Below are positions 17,431 through 25,565 of a stretch of 64,000 nucleotides of DNA, piece by piece. A program made the position numbers and the translations under genes. A model generated the notes under the pieces. It made no database searches. It had not been told where the DNA came from and was given only the letters and a program-made list of their open reading frames with translations. The number at the start of each line of letters is the position of its first letter. Within the stretch, counting starts at the first letter, position 1. This DNA is from Chitinophagaceae bacterium. Lineage in GTDB: Bacteria; Bacteroidota; Bacteroidia; Chitinophagales; Chitinophagaceae. The stretch is from positions 820,501-884,500 of the forward strand of contig JADKJC010000002.1 of the NCBI GenBank assembly GCA_016722465.1. The letters run 5' to 3'.

Positions 17431-17467
17431 GTTTTAGAAAATTGTTTAATAGTTATTTAATATAATT

Positions 17468-17554
17468 GGAGAGTTGTCCGAGTGGTTGAAGGAGCACGCC
17501 TGGAAAGTGTGTATACGGGAAACTGTATCAAGAGTTCGAATCTCTTACTCTCCG
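17468..17554 (+). tRNA. tRNA-Ser (anticodon GGA)
   Basis: This folds as a full class II tRNA. The acceptor stem pairs GGAGAGT with ACTCTCC plus discriminator G. The anticodon stem CACGC/GTGTG holds the loop CTGGAAA with anticodon GGA at 17502-17504. There is a long variable arm (TATACGGGAAACTGTATC) and a T arm with GTTCGAATC. No CCA is encoded. It reads UCC and UCU codons. Confidence 0.96.
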
Positions 17555-17570
17555 CAAAATGTTTTATGCT

Positions 17571-17855
17571 ATGGAAAATAGCAACGAAAAATTTTATGTT
17601 TACATCCTTCAGAGCCTGAAGGATTTTTCTTTTTACATAGGCCAATGTGATGATCTGGACCGGCGCATGAGTAAACACTTTGATGGCATGAGCAAATACA
17701 CTTCCGGAAAAAGACCCCTGCGGCTTGTTTATTTTGAAGTGCATGATACAAGGTCAGAAGCCTTAATGAGAGAAAAGGAAATGAAAAATAAGAAAAGTAG
17801 GAAGTTTATTGAAGCATTGATTCAAAAATGGAGAGTTATCCGAATGATTGAATGA
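17571..17855 (+). CDS. Small GIY-YIG nuclease-domain protein
   Basis: This 94-residue protein is a single GIY-YIG domain: the YVYILQS...FYIGQ core (about 9-26), the catalytic arginine region DDLDRRMSKH (about 28-37) and LVYFEVHDTRSEALMREKEMK (about 52-72) with the metal-binding glutamate. It belongs to the UvrC/URI-like solo group that is common in Bacteroidota. The start at 17571 leaves 16 bases after the tRNA-Ser end. The last codons (WRVIRMIE) are read from the 5' end of a degenerate tRNA-Ser copy. A terminator-like hairpin lies within its early codons. DNA target is unknown. Confidence 0.85.
   Translation: MENSNEKFYVYILQSLKDFSFYIGQCDDLDRRMSKHFDGMSKYTSGKRPLRLVYFEVHDTRSEALMREKEMKNKKSRKFIEALIQKWRVIRMIE
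17604..17631 (+). terminator. Terminator-like hairpin 50 bases after tRNA-Ser, inside the GIY-YIG gene
   Basis: ATCCTTCAG pairs perfectly with CTGAAGGAT around AGC, followed by TTTTCTTTTT. It is well placed to end the tRNA-Ser transcript, yet it encodes the conserved ILQSLKDF part of the nuclease. Confidence 0.7.
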
Positions 17856-17937
17856 GTCCCGAACATGGTTCGGGAGAAAGTGCATATACGGGAAACTGTA
17901 TCATCCCTATGAACCGGGACGAATCTCTTACTTTCCA
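17830..17937 (+). pseudogene. Degenerate tRNA-Ser copy with hairpin in place of the anticodon arm (copy C)
   Basis: It starts GGAGAGTTATCCGA and ends ATCTCTTACTTTCC, matching both ends and the variable arm (CATATACGGGAAACTGTATCA) of the intact tRNA-Ser. The anticodon arm is replaced by the perfect palindrome TCCCGAAC/GTTCGGGA around ATG at 17857-17875. The 5' half of the T stem is replaced by a second sequence (TCCCTATGAACCGGGA). The first 26 bases also encode the end of the GIY-YIG protein. Confidence 0.85.
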
Positions 17938-17952
17938 CACTAATCAAAATTG

Positions 17953-17978
17953 ATCCTTCAGGAATGAAGGATTTTTGA
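17953..17978 (+). terminator. Hairpin terminator after degenerate tRNA copy C
   Basis: ATCCTTCA pairs with TGAAGGAT around GGAA and is followed by TTTTGATT. The stem sequence repeats the hairpin at 17604-17624, so the decayed tRNA copy and its terminator appear to have been duplicated together. Confidence 0.7.
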
Positions 17979-17985
17979 TTGAACA

Positions 17986-18720
17986 TTAATTGTCTATACT
18001 GACCTGTATTCCCCAGGCAGCACTCTCATTTATCTCTACCTTTATTTTTTCTGTAGTAGTTTTTTCATTTGTTTCAAAAGAGAAGATGGCAAAAAAAGGA
18101 AATGTGACACCCCTGAATATATATTTATTTGCCATCAATGACGAGCTCTCATCATTAACCTGTTGTTGAAAGCGTCCTTCAACCAACTGAATATCGGTTA
18201 ACCTCGATTTGGGCAAGAGTGGCGCTGCCAAAGAAACAGCCCCTCCGGTTATACTTTTTACAGTAATGGTAATCTCAGCTTCGGTTCCGTTTACTTTTCT
18301 TATACCAACGCTACTGACATTATTGGTTAATGCTTCAACGATATAAGGCTTTTCGTATTTGCCAATATATTTTCCCTTTTTCCAAAAGCCTGTTAAAATA
18401 ATGGCACTGTCGCTCCCCTGCTTATGATCACTTAATTTATGTAAAGTACCCTTACCGTCAGGCGATCCATTCCTGAAAGTACCTTCATACCAATTGCCAT
18501 TCTTCCACGCATATTTGCCTTCTCCTTCAGGATAGCCTTTTTTAAAATCACCGATGAAGGTATCTACACCAATTGCAATTCCATGACCATCTGCCTTTTC
18601 ATTTTTACAATCGCCGGTATATTGTCCTTTTAAAGAATCCGCACTCACTATGCAGGGTTGGCTAAAACAAATGCTGATGAAACAAAAAAACAGGGAAGGA
18701 AGAAGGGTTAACTTTTTCAT
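17986..18720 (-). CDS. Secreted MORN-repeat protein
   Basis: This 244-residue protein has a signal peptide (ending SICFSQP). Residues about 30-100 hold three to four MORN-type repeats of the form GxYxGxxxxGxxxGxG (for example FIGDFKKGYPEGEGKYAW and YEGTFRNGSPDGKGTL). The C-terminal half (about 130-244) is a beta-rich region without a recognisable domain. MORN repeats mediate membrane or protein contacts. No enzymatic motif is seen and the role is unknown. It transcribes towards the tRNA/GIY-YIG cassette. Confidence 0.78.
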   Translation of the reverse strand: MKKLTLLPSLFFCFISICFSQPCIVSADSLKGQYTGDCKNEKADGHGIAIGVDTFIGDFKKGYPEGEGKYAWKNGNWYEGTFRNGSPDGKGTLHKLSDHKQGSDSAIILTGFWKKGKYIGKYEKPYIVEALTNNVSSVGIRKVNGTEAEITITVKSITGGAVSLAAPLLPKSRLTDIQLVEGRFQQQVNDESSSLMANKYIFRGVTFPFFAIFSFETNEKTTTEKIKVEINESAAWGIQVSIDN

Positions 18721-18812
18721 ATAAGCAAATTACCCCCTAAAGGTACAGCCAAACTGGAATTTCCAAAGGAAGTTTATTATTGAAAGGGCGCTAAAGGGCG
18801 TTGGATTGGCCA

Positions 18813-18850
18813 ATTGAAATGCCGGACAATAAATCATCCGGCATTTCAAT
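18813..18850. terminator. Strong bidirectional hairpin between the MORN and lipoprotein genes
   Basis: ATTGAAATGCCGGA pairs with TCCGGCATTTCAAT (14 perfect base pairs) around a ten-base loop, 18 bases after the lipoprotein stop. Confidence 0.8.
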
Positions 18851-18867
18851 GAAAATATAAGTTGTGA

Positions 18868-19611
18868 TTAATTATGATCAATCATGGTGAGGGTAAACCC
18901 CTTGCTGGCATCGGAGTAGTAACCGCTGCCGCCGCTGGTAGGTGGCTGGTATTCTGAATGGAAAAATCTTTTATATACCAGGCCTATTCCTTTGGCATAG
19001 TATTCCACACCATAGTTTTGTTCGCTGTAAGAACCAGGGTCATCAGGGTTACCAATGATCTCATCCCGTTGTGCAATTTTAACGGTACTGTCCAGGTTGA
19101 TGGCACCCAACGTAAGTGGTGCATCCAGGCTGTCATAAGCATAGTCCCAGCCATCTAAAAAACGAAAATCAGAATATTGGGAGCTGGTGTTGATAAATGA
19201 ATTTCCCTTCCAGGTATATCCATTTTTAACAGGTTCTTTCAACTTAAGAAAACGCAGATTATTATCAATAAACTCAAAGCCTGTTCCTGTGTTTACTGCT
19301 GAAAAAGTATTATCCGGCACCCAGGGCTCTGCTTCGGTTAAGCGGATATGGCGCACAATACGATAGGCCGGCCGGCCGAGATTATCTGTTATTTCAGCAT
19401 CTACCAAAAATTTTACCTGGTAGGTAATGGTGATGCCCTGGGTAGAAAAAGGAAGATACCTGAACGAATCTAACTGGTAGGTAATGTACTTACCCACCTG
19501 CAGCGGAACATATTCGCTGATTGCAGCTGTTTTTAGCTCTTCTGTTTCTTTTTTACAGGCGCTGAAAAACAATGCAGCCAGCAAACCCGAGAATAAAATC
19601 TTTTTTACCAT
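18868..19611 (-). CDS. Lipoprotein of unknown function
   Basis: This 247-residue lipoprotein has a lipobox AALFFSACKK (cysteine near residue 19). The mature part is beta-rich, with YVPLQVGKYITYQLDS near the start and ...GIGLVYKRFFHSEYQPP near the end. That pattern fits a family of Bacteroidota lipoproteins of unknown role. The start at 19611 (MVKKILFSG) is chosen over an in-frame ATG 24 bases upstream because it gives a normal signal peptide. It is downstream of mnmA with a 35-base gap, so it may be co-transcribed. Confidence 0.72.
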   Translation of the reverse strand: MVKKILFSGLLAALFFSACKKETEELKTAAISEYVPLQVGKYITYQLDSFRYLPFSTQGITITYQVKFLVDAEITDNLGRPAYRIVRHIRLTEAEPWVPDNTFSAVNTGTGFEFIDNNLRFLKLKEPVKNGYTWKGNSFINTSSQYSDFRFLDGWDYAYDSLDAPLTLGAINLDSTVKIAQRDEIIGNPDDPGSYSEQNYGVEYYAKGIGLVYKRFFHSEYQPPTSGGSGYYSDASKGFTLTMIDHN

Positions 19612-19646
19612 AGCATAATGATGATGCTGTAACACAGACCCTTTGT

Positions 19647-20762
19647 TTATATAAAAAGCTGCTCATTCCGCTGTATTATTCCGCCGCCGATCACATCATC
19701 GCCTTCATAAAATACAGCGCTCTGGCCGGGTGCAATGCCCTTTACATCTTCGTAAAAACGCACTTTTACCCCATTTTCGTATGTGTACAGGTTGCTGAGG
19801 GCACCTTTATCTTTATAGCGTATCTTGGTAATAGTTTCCATTCCATCGGTGGCACCTTCATATTTTATCCAGTTGATCCTGGCAACATTCATTTCAGCCC
19901 CCAGCAGATCATCTTCATCACCCAGCATTACTGTGTTGGAGGCAGGATCAATATGAGTTACAAAAGCCGGTCTGCCCAATGCTATCTCCAACCCTTTGCG
20001 CTGGCCAACGGTATAAAAAGGATAACCTTTATGCTTACCTAATATTTTCCCATGCTTATCAACAAAGTTCCCGCCGGTAACTTTTTCTTCCAGCCCTTCC
20101 ACATTGCGTTTTAAAAAACCACGGTAATCATTATCAGGTACAAAACAAATTTCATAGCTCTCACTTTTCTTCGCTAGTTCAGGATAACCAAAGTCATGCG
20201 CCATTTGACGGATGGCCTTTTTGTGATAAGTACCCAATGGCAATAAGGTACGGCTCAGCAAATCCTGCTGCAATCCCCACAAAACATAACTCTGATCCTT
20301 TGTTTCATCAATTCCTTTTCGAATGAAATATCTTCCATTGATATGCTGCTGTATTTGTGCATAGTGGCCGGTGGCAATAAAATCACAACCCAGTGCATCG
20401 GCCCTTTTTAACAAGGCCCTCCACTTAATATGTGTATTGCACATCACACAGGGATTGGGTGTGCGGCCTGCAATGTATTCTTCAATGAAATTTTCAATTA
20501 CAAAATCACCAAACTCTTCCCGGATGTCTAAAATAAAATGCGGAAAGCCATGCTGCACAGCCGCCATACGGGCATCGTTAAAACTGTCGAGGTTGCAGCA
20601 ACCCGTTTCCTTTTTTCCGGTGGTACCCACGCTGGTGGCATAGTCCCATGTTTTCATCGTAATGCCCACCACTTCATAGCCTTCTTTATGAAGCATCAAA
20701 GCAGCTACGGTACTATCAATACCGCCACTCATTGCCATTAATACTTTACCTTTTTTACTCAT
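19647..20762 (-). CDS. mnmA: tRNA-specific 2-thiouridylase
   Basis: This 371-residue enzyme inserts sulfur at U34 of tRNA-Glu, -Gln and -Lys. The PP-loop ATP motif MAMSGGIDST is near the N-terminus. The catalytic cysteines lie in NPCVMCNTHIKW (about 100-111) and SYEICFVPD (about 199-207). The C-terminal beta-barrel carries GIAPGQSAVFYEGDDVIGGG. Translation is set at 20762 (MSKKGKVL) because a GGAGGAAAA Shine-Dalgarno and a -7 box immediately precede it. A longer in-frame reading from 20849 has no family support. Confidence 0.95.
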   Translation of the reverse strand: MSKKGKVLMAMSGGIDSTVAALMLHKEGYEVVGITMKTWDYATSVGTTGKKETGCCNLDSFNDARMAAVQHGFPHFILDIREEFGDFVIENFIEEYIAGRTPNPCVMCNTHIKWRALLKRADALGCDFIATGHYAQIQQHINGRYFIRKGIDETKDQSYVLWGLQQDLLSRTLLPLGTYHKKAIRQMAHDFGYPELAKKSESYEICFVPDNDYRGFLKRNVEGLEEKVTGGNFVDKHGKILGKHKGYPFYTVGQRKGLEIALGRPAFVTHIDPASNTVMLGDEDDLLGAEMNVARINWIKYEGATDGMETITKIRYKDKGALSNLYTYENGVKVRFYEDVKGIAPGQSAVFYEGDDVIGGGIIQRNEQLFI

Positions 20763-20778
20763 GTCTTTTCCTCCGGAG

Positions 20779-20786
20779 CAAAGATA
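20779..20786 (-). promoter_or_regulatory. -7 box (TATCTTTG) of mnmA
   Basis: This is a full consensus match, 16 bases before the mnmA ATG, with CCGGAGGAAAA between them. It fixes the start codon. Confidence 0.65.
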
Positions 20787-21057
20787 AGCTGCCAGGTGCC
20801 AAGAATATGAGCCTGGCTTTTTGAGATAGGGAAAATATAAGCGGTGCACACTACTTCACAATACAAATGCCCGTGAATTATGAGCAACTGCTGATTATAT
20901 TCCTCACTATGCCCCCGTCATTCCCGTTTATTATACACAACTACCATGTGTTTAACTGTAATACAATAAACCCTTTAAGGGCACACTATTTGGCTGCTCA
21001 ATCATATCTATCATTATTCAACAAAATATTTTTTTATGAAAAGATTCTGAATGGTTT

Positions 21058-21646
21058 TTGGCGCTTTCCTTATTATCAGTTTTTGCCAGTTGTACTGCAG
21101 GCAAGGATAAGGACAACACAGAAGCAGTACTGGCACCCGCAGATACAACTACGGCTATGGCTGCAACCGATCATCCTTCAATTGATAACACCAATGCCGC
21201 GATGGTGAACGACAGCAACACAATGACTGTAACAACACCCAACCCTGCTAAAAAGGGAAAAAAAGGGAATGGTGAGTATTAATATAAGCGACAACAAAAC
21301 TACAGGCGAAATGGATGCAATAGATAAAGAAGGATATTATACCAATGTATATCCAAGTTATCCCGGGGGAGATAAAGCGTTGGTAAATTTCTTTGAGAAA
21401 AACATTCAATATCCCTCCAACGCATCTGAAAATGGTGTTGAAGGAACGGTAAAAATAAGTTTTACGGTAGATGAAAACGGAAAGATCAGTTTACCCAAAA
21501 CCACTACCCCAACAATTGGTTATGGCCTGGAAGAAGAAGCAGTAAGGGTATTTAAAAAAATGCCCAACTGGAAAGCAGGTTCATTGAAAGGGAAAAATGT
21601 GAAAACAAGATATACGTTGCCGGTAAGGTTTCAACTGGAGGGATAA
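21058..21646 (+). pseudogene. Lipoprotein with TonB C-terminal domain, frameshifted
   Basis: Two reading frames together make one protein. The first (21058-21282) has a lipobox VFASC, an Ala/Thr/Asp-rich linker and KKGKKGNG. The second (21269-21646) has YPSYPGGDKALVNFFEKNIQYP, GTVKISFTVDENGKI and KTRYTLPVRFQ, the TonB C-terminal fold. Removing one A from the A7 run at 21258-21264 joins them as KKGKKGMVSINIS. The N-terminus is also doubtful: the frame opens with TTG and an ATG at 21036 is in another frame. It may be real decay or sequencing error. The intact form would be an envelope protein of the TonB energy-transducer family. Confidence 0.7.
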
Positions 21647-21687
21647 TTTCAACCAGCATGCACATCAAGGCAACTTTTTCATTCAGC

Positions 21688-21713
21688 AAAAGCTCCATTA
21701 TAATGGGGCTTTT
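21688..21713 (+). terminator. Terminator after the TonB-like gene
   Basis: AAAAGCTCCAT pairs with ATGGGGCTTTT (one wobble), with further T residues after the stem. Confidence 0.7.
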
Positions 21714-21931
21714 GTTTTGCGTTCTACCCCTGAAAATAATCTGCAGTGAATATGCAATATAAAGACATGATGGGTGCATTTATAAATAACAGGTGAAGAA
21801 AAATATTGAATAAAGCAACAGGTCAGTTCAATTATACATGTAAAACCCGGTATCAAATTATTAAAGTTTATATATCAAGATATCCACAATCTTTTCCGGT
21901 GGCATGGTTTTTGGCAAAGTGGGTTTGACCA

Positions 21932-22315
21932 ATGAAGAACCTCCTATCCATATCATTTATCATCATTTATCTTTTTGGCAATACTGAATTTGGCCAGGTG
22001 CTCAATATCAATCAGCTCATCAATCACTATCATCAGCATCATGCAGCCAGTCACAATGTAACCTTCATTAAATTTATTACAATGCACTATTGCAGCGATG
22101 ATGGTACCACTGCTGATGATGAGCAGGATAGAAAATTACCATTCAAACAAATACACCAGTTCAGCTTTATATTTTTTACAACTCCTGAAGAACAAAAGCT
22201 GATAGTTGCAAAATCTTACCCTGTAAAAAAAGGAAAAATAATTCATTCTACATTGCAGGATATTGACCCGGTTTACCTCAGCACACCAATACAACCTCCC
22301 CGTTTTACCGCATAA
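21932..22315 (+). CDS. Small exported His-rich protein of unknown function
   Basis: This 127-residue protein has a signal-peptide-like N-terminus (MKNLLSISFIIIYLFGNTEFGQV). Histidine-rich INHYHQHHAASHN (about 30-42) and MHYCSDDGTTADDEQDRKLPFK (about 51-72) resemble, from memory, a Bacteroidota family often found near metal or copper transport genes. That association is not shown here. Its neighbours are a frameshifted TonB-like gene and the SprB-repeat cluster. Metal binding is a guess from the His and Cys content. Confidence 0.65.
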   Translation: MKNLLSISFIIIYLFGNTEFGQVLNINQLINHYHQHHAASHNVTFIKFITMHYCSDDGTTADDEQDRKLPFKQIHQFSFIFFTTPEEQKLIVAKSYPVKKGKIIHSTLQDIDPVYLSTPIQPPRFTA

Positions 22316-22561
22316 ATATTTCTACACCACCTGAATATATTTTACTAATCTTTCAGCCTCATCAACCTGAACATATTAATACCTGTGTATTTATATGATG
22401 ATGCAGGCTAACACTGCAGTATCAAAAAATATATTGAACACTTAAGCCCTGCTTTTGTGTAATGGGAATTATTATCCTTTGTTGACCCTGAATAACTTTT
22501 ACCAGCAAGCAAAAATTATCAAGTTAACAAAACCAATTAATTACCATTTAAACTCCATTCC

Positions 22562-24601
22562 ATGAAAAAGAGATTACTGCTGCCGGCTGTTCTTGTATTT
22601 GCAATTATAGCAATCATTTTCAGTTGCAGGCACGAGCCTGTGGTAACCTGTGCTGATATTAATTTTAAAGTAACCGCCGTTAAAACAGATGCACTGCTTA
22701 ACCACAACACCGGAAGTATTACTGCAAGCGCCACAGGCGGCTCCGGCTTTGAATACAGTTTAGATAATTATCATTACCAGGACACCGGCTACTTTGCGGG
22801 ACTGGTGCCACTGGAAACTTACACTGTATACGGACGTAATTCCGCTGGCTGTAAGGATTCTGTTTCCATCACCATCGGCTCTTACGATCCCTGCCAGGGA
22901 GTGACGATTACTGTTACCACCACCAAGCAGGATGCAACACAAAATCAGTCTAATGGTTCTATCACAGCCACTGCAACCGGTGGCCAGGGTTTTACTTACA
23001 GCATTAACGGCGGTGCGTTCCAGGCAAGCGGAACATTTTCAAATCTTGCGGCAGGCAGCTATAACATCACCGCAAAAAATGCCAATGGATGCCTGGGAAC
23101 AAAGCAGGTGACCATTGGCGCTGTTAATCCGTGTGCCGGGGTAACCGTAGTTGTTACTACTACTAAAGTTCAGCCCACACTCAACCAATCGAATGGCTCT
23201 ATTACGGCAAGTGCCACAGGCGGTACAGGGTTTACTTACAGCATTAACAACGGTACATTTCAATCAAGCGGAACGTTTAACAATCTTGCAGCAGGTAACT
23301 ATACCATCACCGCAAAAAATTCAAATGGATGTACCGGCGTGACCACTGTAGCATTGGCAGCCAACAATCCATGTGCCGGGGTAACGGTTACAGTCACTAC
23401 CACGCAGGTCAATCCAACAACAGGCCAGTCAAATGGTTCTATCACTGCATCAGCCACCGGCGGATCAGGATTTACCTATAGCATCAACAACGGCACCTTT
23501 CAATCAAGCGGAGCATTCAACAACCTTGCTACAGGAAACTACACGATCACCGCAAAAAATTCCAATGGATGCCTTGGAACAAAAATAGTAGCATTGGGTT
23601 CCACCAATCCATGTGCTGGTGTAACGGTAGCTGTTACTGCAACCCAGGTCAATCCAACAACAGGCCAGTCAAATGGTTCCATCACCGCAGCAGCAACAGG
23701 CGGAACAGGATTTACCTACAGTATCAATAACGGTGCGTTCCAGGCAAGCGGCACATTTTCCAATCTGGCAGCAGGAGCTTATACCATCACTGCAAAAAAT
23801 TCAAATGGCTGCCTGGGGACAAAACAGGTAACCTTAACAGCCATCAATCCATGTACCGGTATAACAGTAGTGGTTTCCACAACACAGGTAAACCCAACCA
23901 CCGGGCTTACCAATGGCTCCATCACAGCAACTGCAACTGGCGGTACAGGATTTACATATAGTTTAAACAGCGGTGCGTTCCAGGCAAGCGGCACATTTTC
24001 CAATCTGGCAGCAGGAGCTTATACCATCACTGCAAAGAATTCAAATGGTTGTACCGGGGCCAAAGCCGTAACACTGGCAGCCACAAGCCCCTGCACCGGT
24101 GTAAACATTACCATTACCCCAACTATTGTAAATTCAGTTCCCTGTGCAACACCTGTTAACAATGGCAGCATTACAATAGCCGCTGCAGGATCTACAGGGT
24201 TTACTTACAACAACAACGGCGGTACATATCAAACCAGCAACCAGTTTGCAAGCCTGGCAGCTGGCAGTTACTTAATTGGCGTTAAAGATGCCAACGGTTG
24301 TACCAAGACACAAACAGTTACAGTGGCGGTAGCGCCTAAAGGGGCCAAGTTTACACTGATGCGGAATTTAATCACCACCCGTTGCAGTAACGGTAGCGGT
24401 TGCCACATGAATGGTGGTAACAAAGCCGGTTACAATTTTGATAACGACTGCAGCATTGTAACAAATTGGAGTGCTATCAATGGCTCTTGCATAACCGGTC
24501 AATTATCAACAATGCCAATCAGCCCGCAGGCACCGTTGACCACAGCAGAAAAAGCGGTGATAACCAACTGGATTAATGCAGGGCATAAATACACAGACTA
24601 A
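22562..24601 (+). CDS. SprB-repeat lipoprotein with C-terminal CH motif
   Basis: This 679-residue lipoprotein has a lipobox IIFSC (cysteine near residue 21). Seven repeats of about 80 residues follow (about 30-590). Each is built on NGSITxxATGGxGFTYSxNxGxFQ...LAAGxYTITAKNxNGC, the SprB-type repeat of Bacteroidota surface proteins. The last 85 residues hold RCSNGSGCHMNGG, a C-x5-CH motif that could bind haem or metal in a non-canonical way, ending in AVITNWINAGHKYTD as in cytochrome-like domains. SprB repeats act in adhesion and gliding in other species. It leads a cluster of envelope redox-like genes. Confidence 0.82.
   Translation: MKKRLLLPAVLVFAIIAIIFSCRHEPVVTCADINFKVTAVKTDALLNHNTGSITASATGGSGFEYSLDNYHYQDTGYFAGLVPLETYTVYGRNSAGCKDSVSITIGSYDPCQGVTITVTTTKQDATQNQSNGSITATATGGQGFTYSINGGAFQASGTFSNLAAGSYNITAKNANGCLGTKQVTIGAVNPCAGVTVVVTTTKVQPTLNQSNGSITASATGGTGFTYSINNGTFQSSGTFNNLAAGNYTITAKNSNGCTGVTTVALAANNPCAGVTVTVTTTQVNPTTGQSNGSITASATGGSGFTYSINNGTFQSSGAFNNLATGNYTITAKNSNGCLGTKIVALGSTNPCAGVTVAVTATQVNPTTGQSNGSITAAATGGTGFTYSINNGAFQASGTFSNLAAGAYTITAKNSNGCLGTKQVTLTAINPCTGITVVVSTTQVNPTTGLTNGSITATATGGTGFTYSLNSGAFQASGTFSNLAAGAYTITAKNSNGCTGAKAVTLAATSPCTGVNITITPTIVNSVPCATPVNNGSITIAAAGSTGFTYNNNGGTYQTSNQFASLAAGSYLIGVKDANGCTKTQTVTVAVAPKGAKFTLMRNLITTRCSNGSGCHMNGGNKAGYNFDNDCSIVTNWSAINGSCITGQLSTMPISPQAPLTTAEKAVITNWINAGHKYTD
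22640..24345 (+). repeat. Seven tandem repeats of about 240 bp
   Basis: These encode the SprB modules. Copies 5 and 6 share a near-identical block of over 60 bases spaced exactly 240 bases apart (beginning GGTGCGTTCCAGGCAAGCGG at 23732 and 23972). That points to recent duplication or gene conversion. Confidence 0.85.
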
Positions 24602-24689
24602 AATCCAAATACTATTGATGTGCAGGTGATGATTAAAACCCATCACCTACACATTTCTTAAAAAATCAACCAGTAATTAAACCAAAAAA

Positions 24690-25070
24690 ATGAAAAAGAC
24701 AATCTCAAGGATCGCCATTATGCTTGGTATTTCATGTTTTCTTTATTCATGTTATTATGATAAAGCAGATATTTTATACAATCATGGCGGAGCAGTTTGC
24801 GATACGGTAAGCACTATCTCATACAGTACCAATGTTCGTCCCATACTTGAGCAGCAATGCTACAGCTGTCACAGCGGCAGCAGGCCAAGCGGAAATATTC
24901 CGATGGGCACCCACATTGCGGATAAAGCACTTGCTACCAATGGACAATTGTATGGCACCATCAATCATGCATCAGGCTATTCCCCAATGCCGGAAGGAGA
25001 GGCGAAGATGGATGACTGCTCCATTGCCAAAATAAAAAAATGGGTGGATGCAGGAAGCCCTAATAACTAA
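24690..25070 (+). CDS. Small c-type cytochrome lipoprotein
   Basis: This 126-residue lipoprotein has a lipobox FLYSCY (cysteine near residue 21). A canonical haem motif QQCYSCHSG sits at about 55-63. A possible methionine ligand is in SPMPEG, and the terminal IKKWVDAGSPNN is typical of short mono-haem domains. It should carry electrons at the periplasmic face. It lies 12 bases before an OB-fold protein and 88 bases after the SprB-repeat lipoprotein, within a five-gene co-directional run. Confidence 0.85.
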   Translation: MKKTISRIAIMLGISCFLYSCYYDKADILYNHGGAVCDTVSTISYSTNVRPILEQQCYSCHSGSRPSGNIPMGTHIADKALATNGQLYGTINHASGYSPMPEGEAKMDDCSIAKIKKWVDAGSPNN

Positions 25071-25081
25071 AAACAGTTTTT

Positions 25082-25540
25082 ATGAAAAAAAGAAAAAATC
25101 TTAAAAATATTTTACTGCTCCTTGCAACCATCGGAGTGGTGGCAGCTCTGTATGGCTACAAAGAATTTAACAGGAAAAACAAAAACCTGCATGATGTAGA
25201 TGCTGCGGCTAAAGTGCAGTATTCGGAAATAATATCGCAGTTCAGCACAGATGAAAAAAAAGCCAATGCAGCATACACGGGTAAAGCCATATTGGTTTCA
25301 GGCCTTGTAAAAAACATTGATAAAGATGATAAAGGGTTTTATACCATTGCGCTGGGAGACGATGTTTCCATGTCGTCTGTAAGGTGCAGCATCGATAGTA
25401 TCGAATCAGCCAAAGCTGCATTGGTAAAGGTAAACTCAACTGTAAACATAAAAGGTATTTGTACCGGCTACAATGCAGATGAACTGGGCCTGGGTTCAGA
25501 TGTTATCTTAAACCGCTGCGTAATTGTAACTGAAAAATAA
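25082..25540 (+). CDS. Membrane-anchored OB-fold (tRNA_anti-like) protein
   Basis: This 152-residue protein starts with a basic segment and one transmembrane helix (about 8-26, ILLLLATIGVVAALYGY). A small OB-fold-like domain of the type called tRNA_anti-like follows (about 48-150: AILVSGLVKNIDKDD, YTIALGDDVS, VNIKGICTGY, VILNRCVIVTEK). In Bacteroidota these are thought to bind substrate or partners outside the membrane, not tRNA. It sits between the cytochrome and the YceI gene. Confidence 0.75.
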   Translation: MKKRKNLKNILLLLATIGVVAALYGYKEFNRKNKNLHDVDAAAKVQYSEIISQFSTDEKKANAAYTGKAILVSGLVKNIDKDDKGFYTIALGDDVSMSSVRCSIDSIESAKAALVKVNSTVNIKGICTGYNADELGLGSDVILNRCVIVTEK

Positions 25541-25565
25541 ATTCATCACCAATAAAATTTAAACA

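Noticed and set aside
20867..21208. Plus-strand reading frame of 113 residues before the TonB-like gene
   Set aside because: The composition is unlike coding DNA here, there is no domain, and its end overlaps the clear lipoprotein frame.
22640..24345. CRISPR or transposon-like direct repeats
   Set aside because: The 240-bp repeats are in frame and encode SprB modules.
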